A stretch of DNA of 64,000 bases. Source: Aquatica leii (taxonomy: Eukaryota > Arthropoda > Insecta > Coleoptera > Lampyridae). Location of the stretch: contig CM069433.1 of assembly GCA_035610365.1 (NCBI GenBank), positions 187,434,760 to 187,498,759 on the forward strand, given 5' to 3'. Position numbers and translations under genes: made by a program. The notes below the pieces were generated by a model. The model was given only the letters and a program-made list of their open reading frames with translations. It searched no databases and was not told the origin of the DNA. Positions 10,089 through 19,598 of the stretch are shown piece by piece; position 1 is the stretch's first letter; every line of letters starts with the position of its first letter.

Positions 10089-11844
10089 TGTAACGATTAT
10101 TTTCTCACTTCGGTAATAATTTCACCTGGTGGTTAAGCAACTTACTATTTTTATGCGTATTGTATGGTAGAAGGCGCAATTAGTCGGCCTTCTAGGAAGT
10201 GATTTCCGGTACATTTCTTCGTTAACATGTGTCAAAGTATGTACGGGAACAATTGGTAAGAATTTGATTTGCTTCTATCAATCGTCATCTTACGCAAATA
10301 CGTTTCCATTTTAGAAATGTTTAACAAATCCTGTCGGATATTTTACGTATAAACGAAGTGACGAAATATTTTCTCGAATGGCGTCATAAAGTAGGTTAGT
10401 ATCTACCTGGAATGGAATATTAACGAGGTATTAACTAATTTGGGTTATTTTAGCTCGTTTCTTTCGCTCGCTATTTCTCTTATGGTGGTTGTCTTATTAC
10501 TTTAGTTCCTATTTTAATAGCGTTATAAGTAATGGAATAACGAAGTCACAATCGCGCTGGAGATACAATAGTAGGGAGGGCGCTCGTTTAGACAGAGTGT
10601 GTTCGCCGAAGTCCAGATGATCTGTGACCATCTAATTAGGGGTATCGCTGCGATATAGCCGGTGCCGAAAGGTATTTATTTAAGTATTAAGTCCTGTAGC
10701 GTGTAAATTCGTAATCGGGCATTAATTCGCCTGATGGTTAGGCAACCTTGCCTTTAACCGTGTGAGATATCTGACCTCGAACTATATTCTTCGATTTATG
10801 CACGTAGAGGGCGCGCGAGAGTAGTTGGCCATTTACGGATTTCCGTTTATTTGGTGGTACGCGTTTGTAATGGATGTGGCGGAGACGGATTGGTAAGAAA
10901 ATGAGGTCTTCCTTCATCGATCATCATCTAACGTAACGACGTTTTATTTTAGAAATTCTTAATAAATCCGAATGTCGCATTCGTAGAACAAAATATCTAC
11001 ATATTTCTAACCAAAGTCATAGAGTAGGTTAGTATTCGCACGTGGTTGATGGTGAAGACGTACCAACTAATGTTCGCTGTTTTAGCTTTCTTTCTGGAGT
11101 TGTTTTCTGTTTGGCTTCTTATAAACTGTGTCGTTAACTGTATTCATGAAGTAACGGAAGCACAGCGGTGTAAGGAATCTAAGGCGACTGATGGCGCTTT
11201 CTCGTATCTAGAGGAGTGTGTCGAGGATTAATAACAAGGTGTAACCTGGTGAATGGGTAATTCCATAAAAATTTCTGGTCGAAAAGGTATTTATGCGTAT
11301 CTATAATTTATAACGCCTAAAACCGGGGAGACCGCGCGACCTCGACCCACATTTGTCCACGCGCTTTGGGGTCTCGACTTCTGCTCGCGCTCAACATCGA
11401 ATACTAAAATTGTGCAAATAACGCTACAGTTAAGTGTAATGGAGTAAGAACGGACTTGGTAGCTTTGTGTATTTCCTTCCTAAACAATTGTCTTTTGTTA
11501 ATACGATACGCCTATTTCATCTATTTATTTGTGTGTTTAATTGATATTAATAAAATAAAAGAAATTTCAATCTGTAATGTGCGGGAATTTGTAACTAGTA
11601 GAGATTTAGGAGCTCGAAACGAATTGTTCTGTCGTAACCTGAATGATTGACGAATTTCATACCGGTCGTGAACTTGACGTCAAGGACCACGGGCGGTGTT
11701 GTTTTTTTTAATTTTCACTTGCGGTCACGGGTGTACTTGCTCCGTTTATTGTAGTTGCGGCAGCATAATTTAATTTTAGCATAATCTTTTGCTCCCAGAG
11801 TCTATTCTAGACCTGCGTTAACATTGTCATTTAATTGTTGTGTA

Positions 11845-11879
<35 letters not shown>

Positions 11880-12189
11880 ATTTATACCAGTGGCGTAACC
11901 GTCGAGTTGTCTTTTTCCTTCAATGAATTTCTCTTAATAGATATATACATAATAAATGATTATTGTTAATTCTGGGTATCTTTCTTTTGGGGGACCTCAG
12001 GTCTAGGATCTCCTTTTCTCTAGAAGAGGTGGCGCACTCGGGCATTTTACTTACCAAAGAATATTCTTTTCACTTCGATTTTCTTTTACCCGACGACTAT
12101 CTGCGGTGAGGCTAGCCGAAAGGTAAGCGTGACATCTTAGTAATTTATTTTTTTTTTCTTTTTCTCCACCTCCCTCATTGAAACGTGGC
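10089..12189 (+). repeat. LTR-like non-coding repeat, copy 1 (with 613-bp duplication)
   Basis: A long non-coding repeat starting TGTAA and ending CGTGGCA. Further copies are at 12190-12337 plus 18881-19598 and at 45893-47668. Blocks conserved in the copies include CCAGAGTCTAT..AGACCTGC (about 11797), CCAGTGGCGTA (11888), GAGGTGGCGCA (12026), CTATCTGCGGTGAGGCTAGC (12098) and TTTTCTCCACCTCC (12160). The left part is duplicated in tandem: 10089-10701 resembles the sequence from 10702. Each unit has a TATTTATA-like box near its end (GGTATTTATGCG at 11285, followed by GGGGTCTCG). This looks like U3-R-U5 of a retroelement or a solo LTR, but no internal coding region was found. There is an (AT)n run at 11854-11876. 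Confidence 0.55.
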
Positions 12190-12337
12190 AGTTCGCCGAC
12201 AAACTAACCGGGGACGCGGCGTTGGATCGTGTCGTTACTCACCGAATGTTTTGGGGTCTAGGATCCTGTTTGCGCGATTTGTACTGTTTATAGTGTCATG
12301 TTACCACGTAAATGTGGAAGTAAAAGTTATAGACTAC

Positions 12338-12997
12338 TGTGACGCTTACTCCGGATTGCACTGCTTCGCTGTAATAAAAAGCTAGTGGACGGAACGGTTC
12401 TCGGGCGCCAGATTTGTTCGAGGAGTTTACTCTCCTATTCAACGGCACTGTCCGGGTAACTACAGTGAAGACACGGTTGTCCAGGGCTTCAAACGGACCT
12501 AAAAGCGGAGCGAGGCGACGGAAATAAAATACACAATAGTAAATCAAAATAACTTTATTTATTCTCAAAACCAACAAGGAACGGTGCATAAACGGCGGCC
12601 ACAACCAAGCAAGCGGAAGGTGATCCTAAACTCCAGCTGGTGCACTGAAACCCCGGAATCTTCTTAGAAGCGAGCTCCAACTGGAACTGGCGTTCCTGCG
12701 TCGGGGTTCCGCTTTTATTCGTGATTCCGGAAGTGGGAGAACGGTTCAAGCGGGGATAACATGCGCTCTGACGGATGAAGCGCCGGTAAGCGGGGATAGC
12801 GCGAGCCTAGTTGCGCGTTCGGTACTAGCGGAAATCCCTTATTTATTTACACGGGGACGGAAACTTACTTAACTTAATTAATTAATAAAGTACAATTCTT
12901 AACAATAATAATTAAACAACGGTTCTACCTAACAAAATAAAATAAATCAAACATAAAGTTCTATATTGTAACTTAATTTCAGTAACGCTTCGTTACA
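12338..12997 (-). repeat. 3' LTR of family A gypsy
   Basis: 660 bp, the same length and apparently the same sequence as 18217-18876. It begins TG and ends CA on either strand. Relative to the element this is the downstream LTR. Short open frames inside both LTRs (for example 12296-12604) are identical by duplication and are not taken as genes. An AATAAA sits on the plus strand at 12525-12530, and TATTTATT-type AT boxes occur in the middle. Confidence 0.95.
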
Positions 12998-13011
12998 TTC
13001 CCCTCTTACTT
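12998..13011 (-). promoter_or_regulatory. Polypurine tract of family A gypsy
   Basis: On the minus strand AAGTAAGAGGGGAA lies immediately before the 3' LTR. This is the expected position and composition of the tract that primes plus-strand cDNA synthesis. Confidence 0.85.
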
Positions 13012-13120
13012 CGTGGAGGGAAAAAAAACAAACAAAAAAAAAGAACTGTTCGTCCGGAGCACAACACACCACTACACTACTACACTTAGAGCGTCTTTAT
13101 CGCTAGGGCGACCCTGTATG

Positions 13121-16100
13121 TTACTCGATTCCCGCGTCGCTGCAGGCCTCAGCTCTTCTGTTCGGGAGGAAGGCATGAAGTCCTCGCTGCCGTCGATGAT
13201 GGGTTGCGCCCCCCCGGGGCGTAGAACGGGAGGAACAGCGGCAGTGGCGCGACATCACCCCTAGGCGACCGCATCGGGAGCAGAACAGGACGGGCGGACG
13301 GTTACAGTGATCCCGGCGATGCCCGGTAAGACCACAACGCCAGCAGAGTGCACTGGGCTCGGTCATTCCTGACGTTGCGTCGGTGCTGGTTGAACTGGAC
13401 GACGGTACCGACTGCGGGGCGGAGAAAAAAGCAGTCATGGACCTGCTCACGGCGATAGCGGTATTTACGGGCCGTGTCTGTTGATCGTCAACGTTCATCT
13501 CGTGGTCGGTCGCTTTTCGGCGAGCAACCGTTTCATTGATCCGGCGAGCTCTCTCGGTTTCATGGGCTAGGCGGATACTGACGGAATGTGTCGACGGCGG
13601 AGGGCGAGTCGATTTCGGCATGTTTTGGTCTGCAAGTAAAAGTGTTTCGGTTACTGTAGGACGGTACGGTTTAAGATCCTTAACGTGGACGGAAGGATGT
13701 ACGGTGCCTTGCTCATCTCGGAGACGGTATACCACCGGGGATAAGACTTTAGTGACGGTAAAGGGACCTGCATACTTAGGGGCGAGTTTGGCAGCGTATC
13801 CTTCAACAGCGGAAGATTGAGGATACTCGCGCTTCCACACTTGGTCACCAACGTAGCATCGCCACGGACGTCGCCTAAGGTTATAATGCTTACTTTGCTT
13901 GGCGAACGCTTTCGTGAGAGTGTCGCGGACCACGGGAAAAATTTCTTGCAATTGCTGCAAACGGCTAAGATAACGGGGCGGAACGTCGGTAGAATGGCCG
14001 GTGTCATCCTGCTCAATAGGCTCTACTTCGCGGTGTAGAGCTGCCGGAAGCACTAATTCGCGTCCAAAGTTGAGAAACGCCGGTGTAAACCCCGTGGATT
14101 CGTGTTGAGCGGTATTCAGAGCCATAACCGCATCGGGAAGGTGGCGATCCCAAGTGCGCTGATCGGTTTTACAGTACTGAGCAATGACGGTTTTTAGCGT
14201 ACGGTTGGCTCTCTCAACGGGATTGGCTTGCGGAGTATACGGAGGAGTCAATCGGTGTTGGATTCCAAATTCGCGAAGTAATTGCCTGAACGCAAGACTA
14301 GTGAACTGCGTCCCATTATCGGTGATGACGGTACGAGGTGTTCCAAATTTGGTAACGATGTCTTCGTAGAAGGCGGTGACAATATGGGCGGCTGTGGCAT
14401 TACGGAGCGGACGGCAACACACCCATTTGGTAAACCGGTCCAAGAAGACCGCGGCGAAGGAATAACCTTTCTTTGACCTGGGTAGAGGACCGATCAAGTC
14501 GATGCTAACGGTGTCCCAGGGTTCACAGTTACGGGAAGGTCGCATGTATCCCGCGGGGTTCTGACTTTCTACCTTATACCGTTGGCAGGTCTGACAACTG
14601 CGGACATACCTTGCGATGTCGCGGTACATGCCTGGCCAATAATATCTCTCAGCAATACGGGCGGTCGTTTTGGCTATCCCGGTGTGGCCAGCGGTAGGGA
14701 GATCATGATTCTCCGCTAACACTCGTGATCGGAGTGGGGTCGGTACGCAGAGCTTCCAAGGTTCGGTTAGGTCCTCTTTAATAGCTTTTTTCAAAGGCAC
14801 GAGGTGTCGGTACAAATTTCCATCGCGCACGGTGTAGTCGGGTACCCCTTGTGGATTCGTTTTGACGGTGTCAACCAGCCGTTCATACCATTTGCAACCC
14901 CCAGATTCAACAGCAGCTAAAGTATCAATGGGTCCTGGCAACGGTTCTCGAGATAGGGTGTCTGCTATTTTATTCAGAATGCCCTTCCGGTACTTGATCT
15001 CGAAGTCGAATTGTTGCAAGAAGATACTCCAGCGGGCGATACGACCACTTGGACTTCGAATTGAGTGAAGCCAACGCAGCGATTGATGATCCGTTATGAC
15101 GGTGAAGTGGTAACCTTCTAAGTACGGCCTCATCTTCTCGATACCCCATACAATCGCCAGACACTCCTTTTCGGTAACGGAGTAGTTTTTCTCCGGTGCT
15201 GTCAGCGTGCGGCTAGCGTAGGCTATTACGTGGTCACCGTCGGAATGGTTTTGTATCAAAGCCGCCCCCAGGCCGTGGTCAGATGCGTCGGTTTGCAGAA
15301 TAAACGGTCTTCCAAAATCCGGACAAGTCAACACGGGAGATTCGGTTAGTTGTTGCTTGAGGAGCGCGAAAGCATTGTCTTGCTCGGTACCCCATTTCCA
15401 AGATTGCTTTTTCCGTAGGAGCTTGGTTAACGGAGCCGCGGTGGTAGAAAAGGACGGTATGAATCGACGGTACCACGAGGCTACTCCTAGGAACTGACGG
15501 AGCTTCTTGACGGTGGTGGGGGTCGGAATCTGCAAGATGGCTTCTACTTTCTCTGGATCGGTCCGGACTCCTTCTGCACTGACCAGGTGTCCTAGATACT
15601 TCAGTGATTTACGTCCGAACTGGCATTTCTCCGGGTTTAATTTCAGGTTTACGGCCTTAAGACGGTTAAACACCAACTTCAGGTTTTGCAGATGTTCATC
15701 GAAAGTCTTCCCTAGGACAATGATGTCGTCGAGATAAGCAAATGCTTTGCCTTCCAATTCAGGTCCGATGACGGTATCGAGTAGGCGTTGAAAGGTGGCC
15801 GGAGCGGAGTGGAGACCAAAAGGCATTACTCGAAACTGGAATAGGCCTCGACCCGGTACGGTGAAAGCAGTTACTGGTTTACTTTCGGCGGACAGCGGTA
15901 TCTGCCAGTATCCTTCTTTTAAGTCGAGGCTCGAGAAGTAATTGGCTTCTCGCAACTGGTCCAGGATGCCATGAATATGCGGGAGCGGGTAAGCATCCTT
16001 TTCGGTGACGTCATTGACTTTGCGGAAATCTATGCAGAAACGGGCACTTCCGTCGGTTTTCCGTACCATGACGATTGGTGAACTCCAAGGACTATGGCTT

Positions 16101-17854
16101 GCTTCGATTACCCCCTGGGCGAGCATGCGGTCAATTTCGGCGTTGACTATCTCTCGCATCTTCGGGTTGATCGGGCGGTGACGTTGTTTAATCGGTTCTC
16201 GATCGCGGAGGCGGATGTGGTGCTCTACTCGACGGGCGAGTCCACTCAGCGCTTGCAGATCCGGTAACTCCTCACTCAAGAAATCTTGCATTCGCTTTTC
16301 ATTAGCGGCCTCCAAGCTATCCACCATTGATGTCACCATAGCCTGTTCTGGTCTCTTGGTTTTGCCAGATATACATCGATTACCCAAGAAGATCAGTCCC
16401 GTCTGGAAGTTCATGTGGAAATTCATCGTATGGAGAAAATCCATTCCCAGAATACATTCGTAGGTCATGTCCGGTAACGCGTTAAACGTGTGTTGGCTTT
16501 CCTGGTCTTCTACTGAGATCCTAGCGGTAACAACTTCGGAAATTGGGACCTCGGTTCCATTGATCACTCTAGCGGAACGATCGGTTACGGTTTGCGTTCT
16601 CACCCCCAGGCTAGCACAGATAGCTAACGGTATGGGGCCCAGAAAAGATGAGACGGCTCCGGTGTCCACTAGGGCACAGATCGGGTGGTTTTCGATCTTT
16701 ACGGTGAGGTATGGTCGGTTATCCTTGGTCTGGAAGGTCCTGGTTGTCCGGAGCGTCGCAGACCTTCCTGCTGCTGAGCTCCCAGGTTGTTTCCCGCACT
16801 TGCAAGTACAGTCTTTGGAGAATACGCCTTGTTTCCCACACGCGGAACAGAAGAGAATGAGCGGATTTCGGCAATATCGTCGGTAATGGCCGGTTTGTCC
16901 GCACTTCCAGCACAGGTCAGCGGCTTCTACGGGAATACGAACGTTGTTTGGTAGCACCGGTGTCTCCGTTCGGGCAGGTGGAACGATAGTTGGTCGGGGG
17001 TGGGCGGTGTCCCACTTTCCCGGAAGGCGCGGAGGTACGGTTTCCTTTTTGGCGCTCGTCGGAGTTTCGCCTTGCCGGATGAGCTCAAACTCTTTGATGC
17101 AGCTCATGAACTCGGTTATATCCTTGAAATCAGACCTGCGGATGTATAAACGGTATTCCGGAAGTAGATTTCGATGCAACCAATACCTTTCTTGTTCCTC
17201 CGTAAGAGTGCCATGTCGTCGAATCAATGTCTGAAGGGCGGTTAGGTAATCCATCCCTGATTCCCCTTTACGTTGAAGTCTTCTGCTAATCTCTGCTTCG
17301 AGATTAATCCGGTAGTCGGCTGGCAAGAAAAATATTTGGAAATCTCGGATAAAGTCCGTCCAACAACTCCAATTCTTCTTTGTGTTACGGTACCATAACA
17401 ATGCATTGTCGGTAAGAATCTCTGGTAACGCCGGCAGTAGTAAGTCCTGGGTGAGACCATGCTGCTCGCAAGCTTCGTCTAGCCGCTCGAGGAAGGTCAC
17501 TGGATCCGACTTCCCATTGAAGCTGAGCTTCCACTTGTGGATCTTCGCCTGTTCTAGCAAACTGCGACGGTTTGACGGACTCGGTGTGGGTTCGCTAGCG
17601 GTCTCGGCGGTGTTCGTTGGTCTTGGAGCGACGGAGGTCGATTGCGGCGGTTTTCCATACCGGAAGAAACTTACTAAGTCTCGGCGCATTTCATCAACAG
17701 TGCCAGCGGTCTTCAATCCAAATTTAGAATTTTCGTCCTTCAGCTGTTCCTTCTTCAAACGGTAAATCCAGCTTACACGGGGATCGGTGGTATCAGTACC
17801 ATCCTCTTTGGTGTCCATTTCGGTCTTCGGTATATCCTCCTTTGCATGTGCCAT
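13121..17854 (-). CDS. Gag-Pol polyprotein, Ty3/gypsy (1577 aa, intact)
   Basis: A single unbroken frame. In order: a SAP-like segment at residues 32-64 (LKKEQLKDENSKFGL); a gag capsid-type domain about 105-260; a zinc knuckle CX2CX4HX4C plus a CX2CX9CXC cluster at 315-351; an aspartic protease with VDTGA at 396-400; reverse transcriptase with YLDDI near 706; RNase H with TDASD near 857; an integrase H2C2 zinc module about 1047-1091; and a DDE core with DLIG near 1118, TDNGTQF near 1179 and the catalytic Glu in NPVERANRT near 1215. A GPF-type C-terminal motif (KYAGPFTV) lies near 1363. After integrase comes an extension of about 190 residues that ends in a second zinc-knuckle cluster (1504-1540) with the same spacing as the gag one. 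No frameshift separates gag from pol. It makes the capsid, copies RNA to cDNA and integrates it. All catalytic motifs are present, so it is potentially active. Confidence 0.97.
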   Translation of the reverse strand: MAHAKEDIPKTEMDTKEDGTDTTDPRVSWIYRLKKEQLKDENSKFGLKTAGTVDEMRRDLVSFFRYGKPPQSTSVAPRPTNTAETASEPTPSPSNRRSLLEQAKIHKWKLSFNGKSDPVTFLERLDEACEQHGLTQDLLLPALPEILTDNALLWYRNTKKNWSCWTDFIRDFQIFFLPADYRINLEAEISRRLQRKGESGMDYLTALQTLIRRHGTLTEEQERYWLHRNLLPEYRLYIRRSDFKDITEFMSCIKEFELIRQGETPTSAKKETVPPRLPGKWDTAHPRPTIVPPARTETPVLPNNVRIPVEAADLCWKCGQTGHYRRYCRNPLILFCSACGKQGVFSKDCTCKCGKQPGSSAAGRSATLRTTRTFQTKDNRPYLTVKIENHPICALVDTGAVSSFLGPIPLAICASLGVRTQTVTDRSARVINGTEVPISEVVTARISVEDQESQHTFNALPDMTYECILGMDFLHTMNFHMNFQTGLIFLGNRCISGKTKRPEQAMVTSMVDSLEAANEKRMQDFLSEELPDLQALSGLARRVEHHIRLRDREPIKQRHRPINPKMREIVNAEIDRMLAQGVIEASHSPWSSPIVMVRKTDGSARFCIDFRKVNDVTEKDAYPLPHIHGILDQLREANYFSSLDLKEGYWQIPLSAESKPVTAFTVPGRGLFQFRVMPFGLHSAPATFQRLLDTVIGPELEGKAFAYLDDIIVLGKTFDEHLQNLKLVFNRLKAVNLKLNPEKCQFGRKSLKYLGHLVSAEGVRTDPEKVEAILQIPTPTTVKKLRQFLGVASWYRRFIPSFSTTAAPLTKLLRKKQSWKWGTEQDNAFALLKQQLTESPVLTCPDFGRPFILQTDASDHGLGAALIQNHSDGDHVIAYASRTLTAPEKNYSVTEKECLAIVWGIEKMRPYLEGYHFTVITDHQSLRWLHSIRSPSGRIARWSIFLQQFDFEIKYRKGILNKIADTLSREPLPGPIDTLAAVESGGCKWYERLVDTVKTNPQGVPDYTVRDGNLYRHLVPLKKAIKEDLTEPWKLCVPTPLRSRVLAENHDLPTAGHTGIAKTTARIAERYYWPGMYRDIARYVRSCQTCQRYKVESQNPAGYMRPSRNCEPWDTVSIDLIGPLPRSKKGYSFAAVFLDRFTKWVCCRPLRNATAAHIVTAFYEDIVTKFGTPRTVITDNGTQFTSLAFRQLLREFGIQHRLTPPYTPQANPVERANRTLKTVIAQYCKTDQRTWDRHLPDAVMALNTAQHESTGFTPAFLNFGRELVLPAALHREVEPIEQDDTGHSTDVPPRYLSRLQQLQEIFPVVRDTLTKAFAKQSKHYNLRRRPWRCYVGDQVWKREYPQSSAVEGYAAKLAPKYAGPFTVTKVLSPVVYRLRDEQGTVHPSVHVKDLKPYRPTVTETLLLADQNMPKSTRPPPSTHSVSIRLAHETERARRINETVARRKATDHEMNVDDQQTRPVNTAIAVSRSMTAFFSAPQSVPSSSSTSTDATSGMTEPSALCWRCGLTGHRRDHCNRPPVLFCSRCGRLGVMSRHCRCSSRSTPRGGATHHRRQRGLHAFLPNRRAEACSDAGIE

Positions 17855-18196
17855 ACTCCGGTCGGTTACGACGGAAACGGTAGGTACTAGTGGCTTTTAA
17901 GTGGGATAACTCGTTCAGGAAGCCTCGGATTGGGACGGGAGTTGGTGGAACGGGATCCTTAGGGTCGAATTGCTCGAAACGAGGTGTTACTCGAGGGTGT
18001 TTGGAGGCGGGATAGGGTTCGGAAACACTCGGATGTCCTCGGAAATAGTCGGAACGGTATCCTCGGTGCTTCTTTAGTCGATGGAGACCCTTCGTTTACG
18101 CCTATCGGTCTTGGTTTACCTTCGGGTAAGCTCGGCAATCTTCGGGTATTTCCGTAACTCGTCAAAGGGTACCTTCCTACTTGAAATAAAAACTCG

Positions 18197-18214
18197 GTTC
18201 CTGCTCGGGCGCCA
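18197..18214 (-). promoter_or_regulatory. tRNA primer binding site of family A gypsy
   Basis: On the minus strand TGGCGCCCGAGCAGGAAC starts 2 bases inside the 5' LTR. It resembles the lysine-tRNA-type primer site known from lentiviruses (16 of 18 positions as I recall it); tRNA identity was not checked against an insect tRNA set. It marks the start of minus-strand cDNA synthesis. A leader of about 340 bp follows before the gag ATG at 17854. Confidence 0.8.
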
Positions 18215-18216
18215 TT

Positions 18217-18876
18217 TGTGACGCTTACTCCGGATTGCACTGCTTCGCTGTAATAAAAAGCTAGTGGACGGAACGGTTCTCGGGCGCCAGATTTGTTCGA
18301 GGAGTTTACTCTCCTATTCAACGGCACTGTCCGGGTAACTACAGTGAAGACACGGTTGTCCAGGGCTTCAAACGGACCTAAAAGCGGAGCGAGGCGACGG
18401 AAATAAAATACACAATAGTAAATCAAAATAACTTTATTTATTCTCAAAACCAACAAGGAACGGTGCATAAACGGCGGCCACAACCAAGCAAGCGGAAGGT
18501 GATCCTAAACTCCAGCTGGTGCACTGAAACCCCGGAATCTTCTTAGAAGCGAGCTCCAACTGGAACTGGCGTTCCTGCGTCGGGGTTCCGCTTTTATTCG
18601 TGATTCCGGAAGTGGGAGAACGGTTCAAGCGGGGATAACATGCGCTCTGACGGATGAAGCGCCGGTAAGCGGGGATAGCGCGAGCCTAGTTGCGCGTTCG
18701 GTACTAGCGGAAATCCCTTATTTATTTACACGGGGACGGAAACTTACTTAACTTAATTAATTAATAAAGTACAATTCTTAACAATAATAATTAAACAACG
18801 GTTCTACCTAACAAAATAAAATAAATCAAACATAAAGTTCTATATTGTAACTTAATTTCAGTAACGCTTCGTTACA
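18217..18876 (-). repeat. 5' LTR of family A gypsy
   Basis: 660 bp, matching 12338-12997 without a difference that I can see. It should hold the promoter driving the minus-strand gag-pol transcript. The target duplication CTAC follows at 18877. Confidence 0.95.
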
Positions 18877-18880
18877 CTAC

Positions 18881-19598
18881 TTATCTCAATTACTGATACG
18901 TTGTTCGCTTGCTTCTATTTTGTATGTAATTATTTACGCCGAATTTAAATCCATTAAATTACTTTGTAATTAAAACATATAAATAACAAATTTTATTCAA
19001 TTAATGCGGAATTGTAACTAATAAGGATTTAGGAGGCAGGCGCCGGTTCGCGATTCGCGAGGTCGTATAATTTGTAACCTTTTTGAAACACTCGTTTGGG
19101 TTCCACTTGACATTAAGTGGGTTTCGGGCGATGATAAATAAAACGCTGGCGGAAAACGAAAATTTTTGCTACCATTTATAATTTTGACCGTGGCGTACGT
19201 TATCTTAATTCTGCTTCCAGAGTCTATCTTAGACCTGCTACCGCTTGTAATTTACTTTGTTAATTATTTGTGTATTTATGTGTAACCAGTGGCGTACCAG
19301 TCGATATTTATTATCTACTTTTATGAGGATTTCTCGTAATAAATAAAAAACCTTGGGGTTTACAGCTCTAGGAATTTTCCTTTTCTTCTGTCTAGGCATC
19401 CTACATTGGTTTATTATTGGGAAAAAAGGTGGCGCATCGGGCTTTTGCTTACTCAGGAAGATTGCTATATGTACTTGGATCTTGACCTAATACCATCTGC
19501 GGTGAGGCTAGCCAAAGAGTAAGCACAACATTTAGGTATAATATTATTATTATTATTCTTTTTCTCCATCTCCCCCACTGTTACGTGGCAATAACAAT
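18881..19598 (+). repeat. LTR-like non-coding repeat, copy 2 (right part)
   Basis: This is the right part of the second copy. The left part is 12190-12337, which holds the GTTTTGGGGTCTAGG block equivalent to the R-like block of copy 1. The two parts are separated by the intact gypsy element and join across its CTAC target duplication. The same conserved blocks are present: CCAGAGTCTATCTTAGACC, CCAGTGGCGTACC, GGTGGCGCATCGG, CATCTGCGGTGAGGCTAGCC and CTTTTTCTCCATCTCCC, ending TTACGTGGCA. The left U3-like part is absent. After the end comes ATAAC; ATAA also precedes a TGTAAC at 10019, so the pair of copies could be a full LTR-LTR unit with a 4-bp duplication. This is suggestive only. Confidence 0.5.

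Larger units (their letters stand above)
12338..18876 (-). mobile_element. Intact Ty3/gypsy LTR retrotransposon (family A)
   Basis: A 6539-bp element on the minus strand with two 660-bp LTRs that begin TGTGACGC and end CGTTACA on the plus strand and look identical throughout. It is flanked by a 4-bp target duplication CTAC (12334-12337 and 18877-18880). It has a primer binding site, a polypurine tract and one uninterrupted gag-pol frame. There is no env-like frame. Identical LTRs imply very recent insertion. It splits copy 2 of the LTR-like repeat. Codon use is GC-richer than the surroundings, another sign of a recent arrival in this AT-rich tract. Confidence 0.97.

Noticed and set aside
12296-12749. 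Open frames within the family A LTR, repeated at 17959-18628
   Set aside because: Identical in both LTRs by duplication, no domain or codon pattern, and they overlap the expected promoter/terminator of the element.
13536-17765. Many plus-strand frames of 60-140 codons opposite gag-pol
   Set aside because: They are antisense shadows of the long GC-richer gag-pol frame on the minus strand.
10019-19598. A single LTR retroelement bounded by ATAA, with copies 1 and 2 as its two LTRs
   Set aside because: The ATAA match is only 4 bp, copy 2 lacks the left part and no internal coding region exists. Kept only as a remark.
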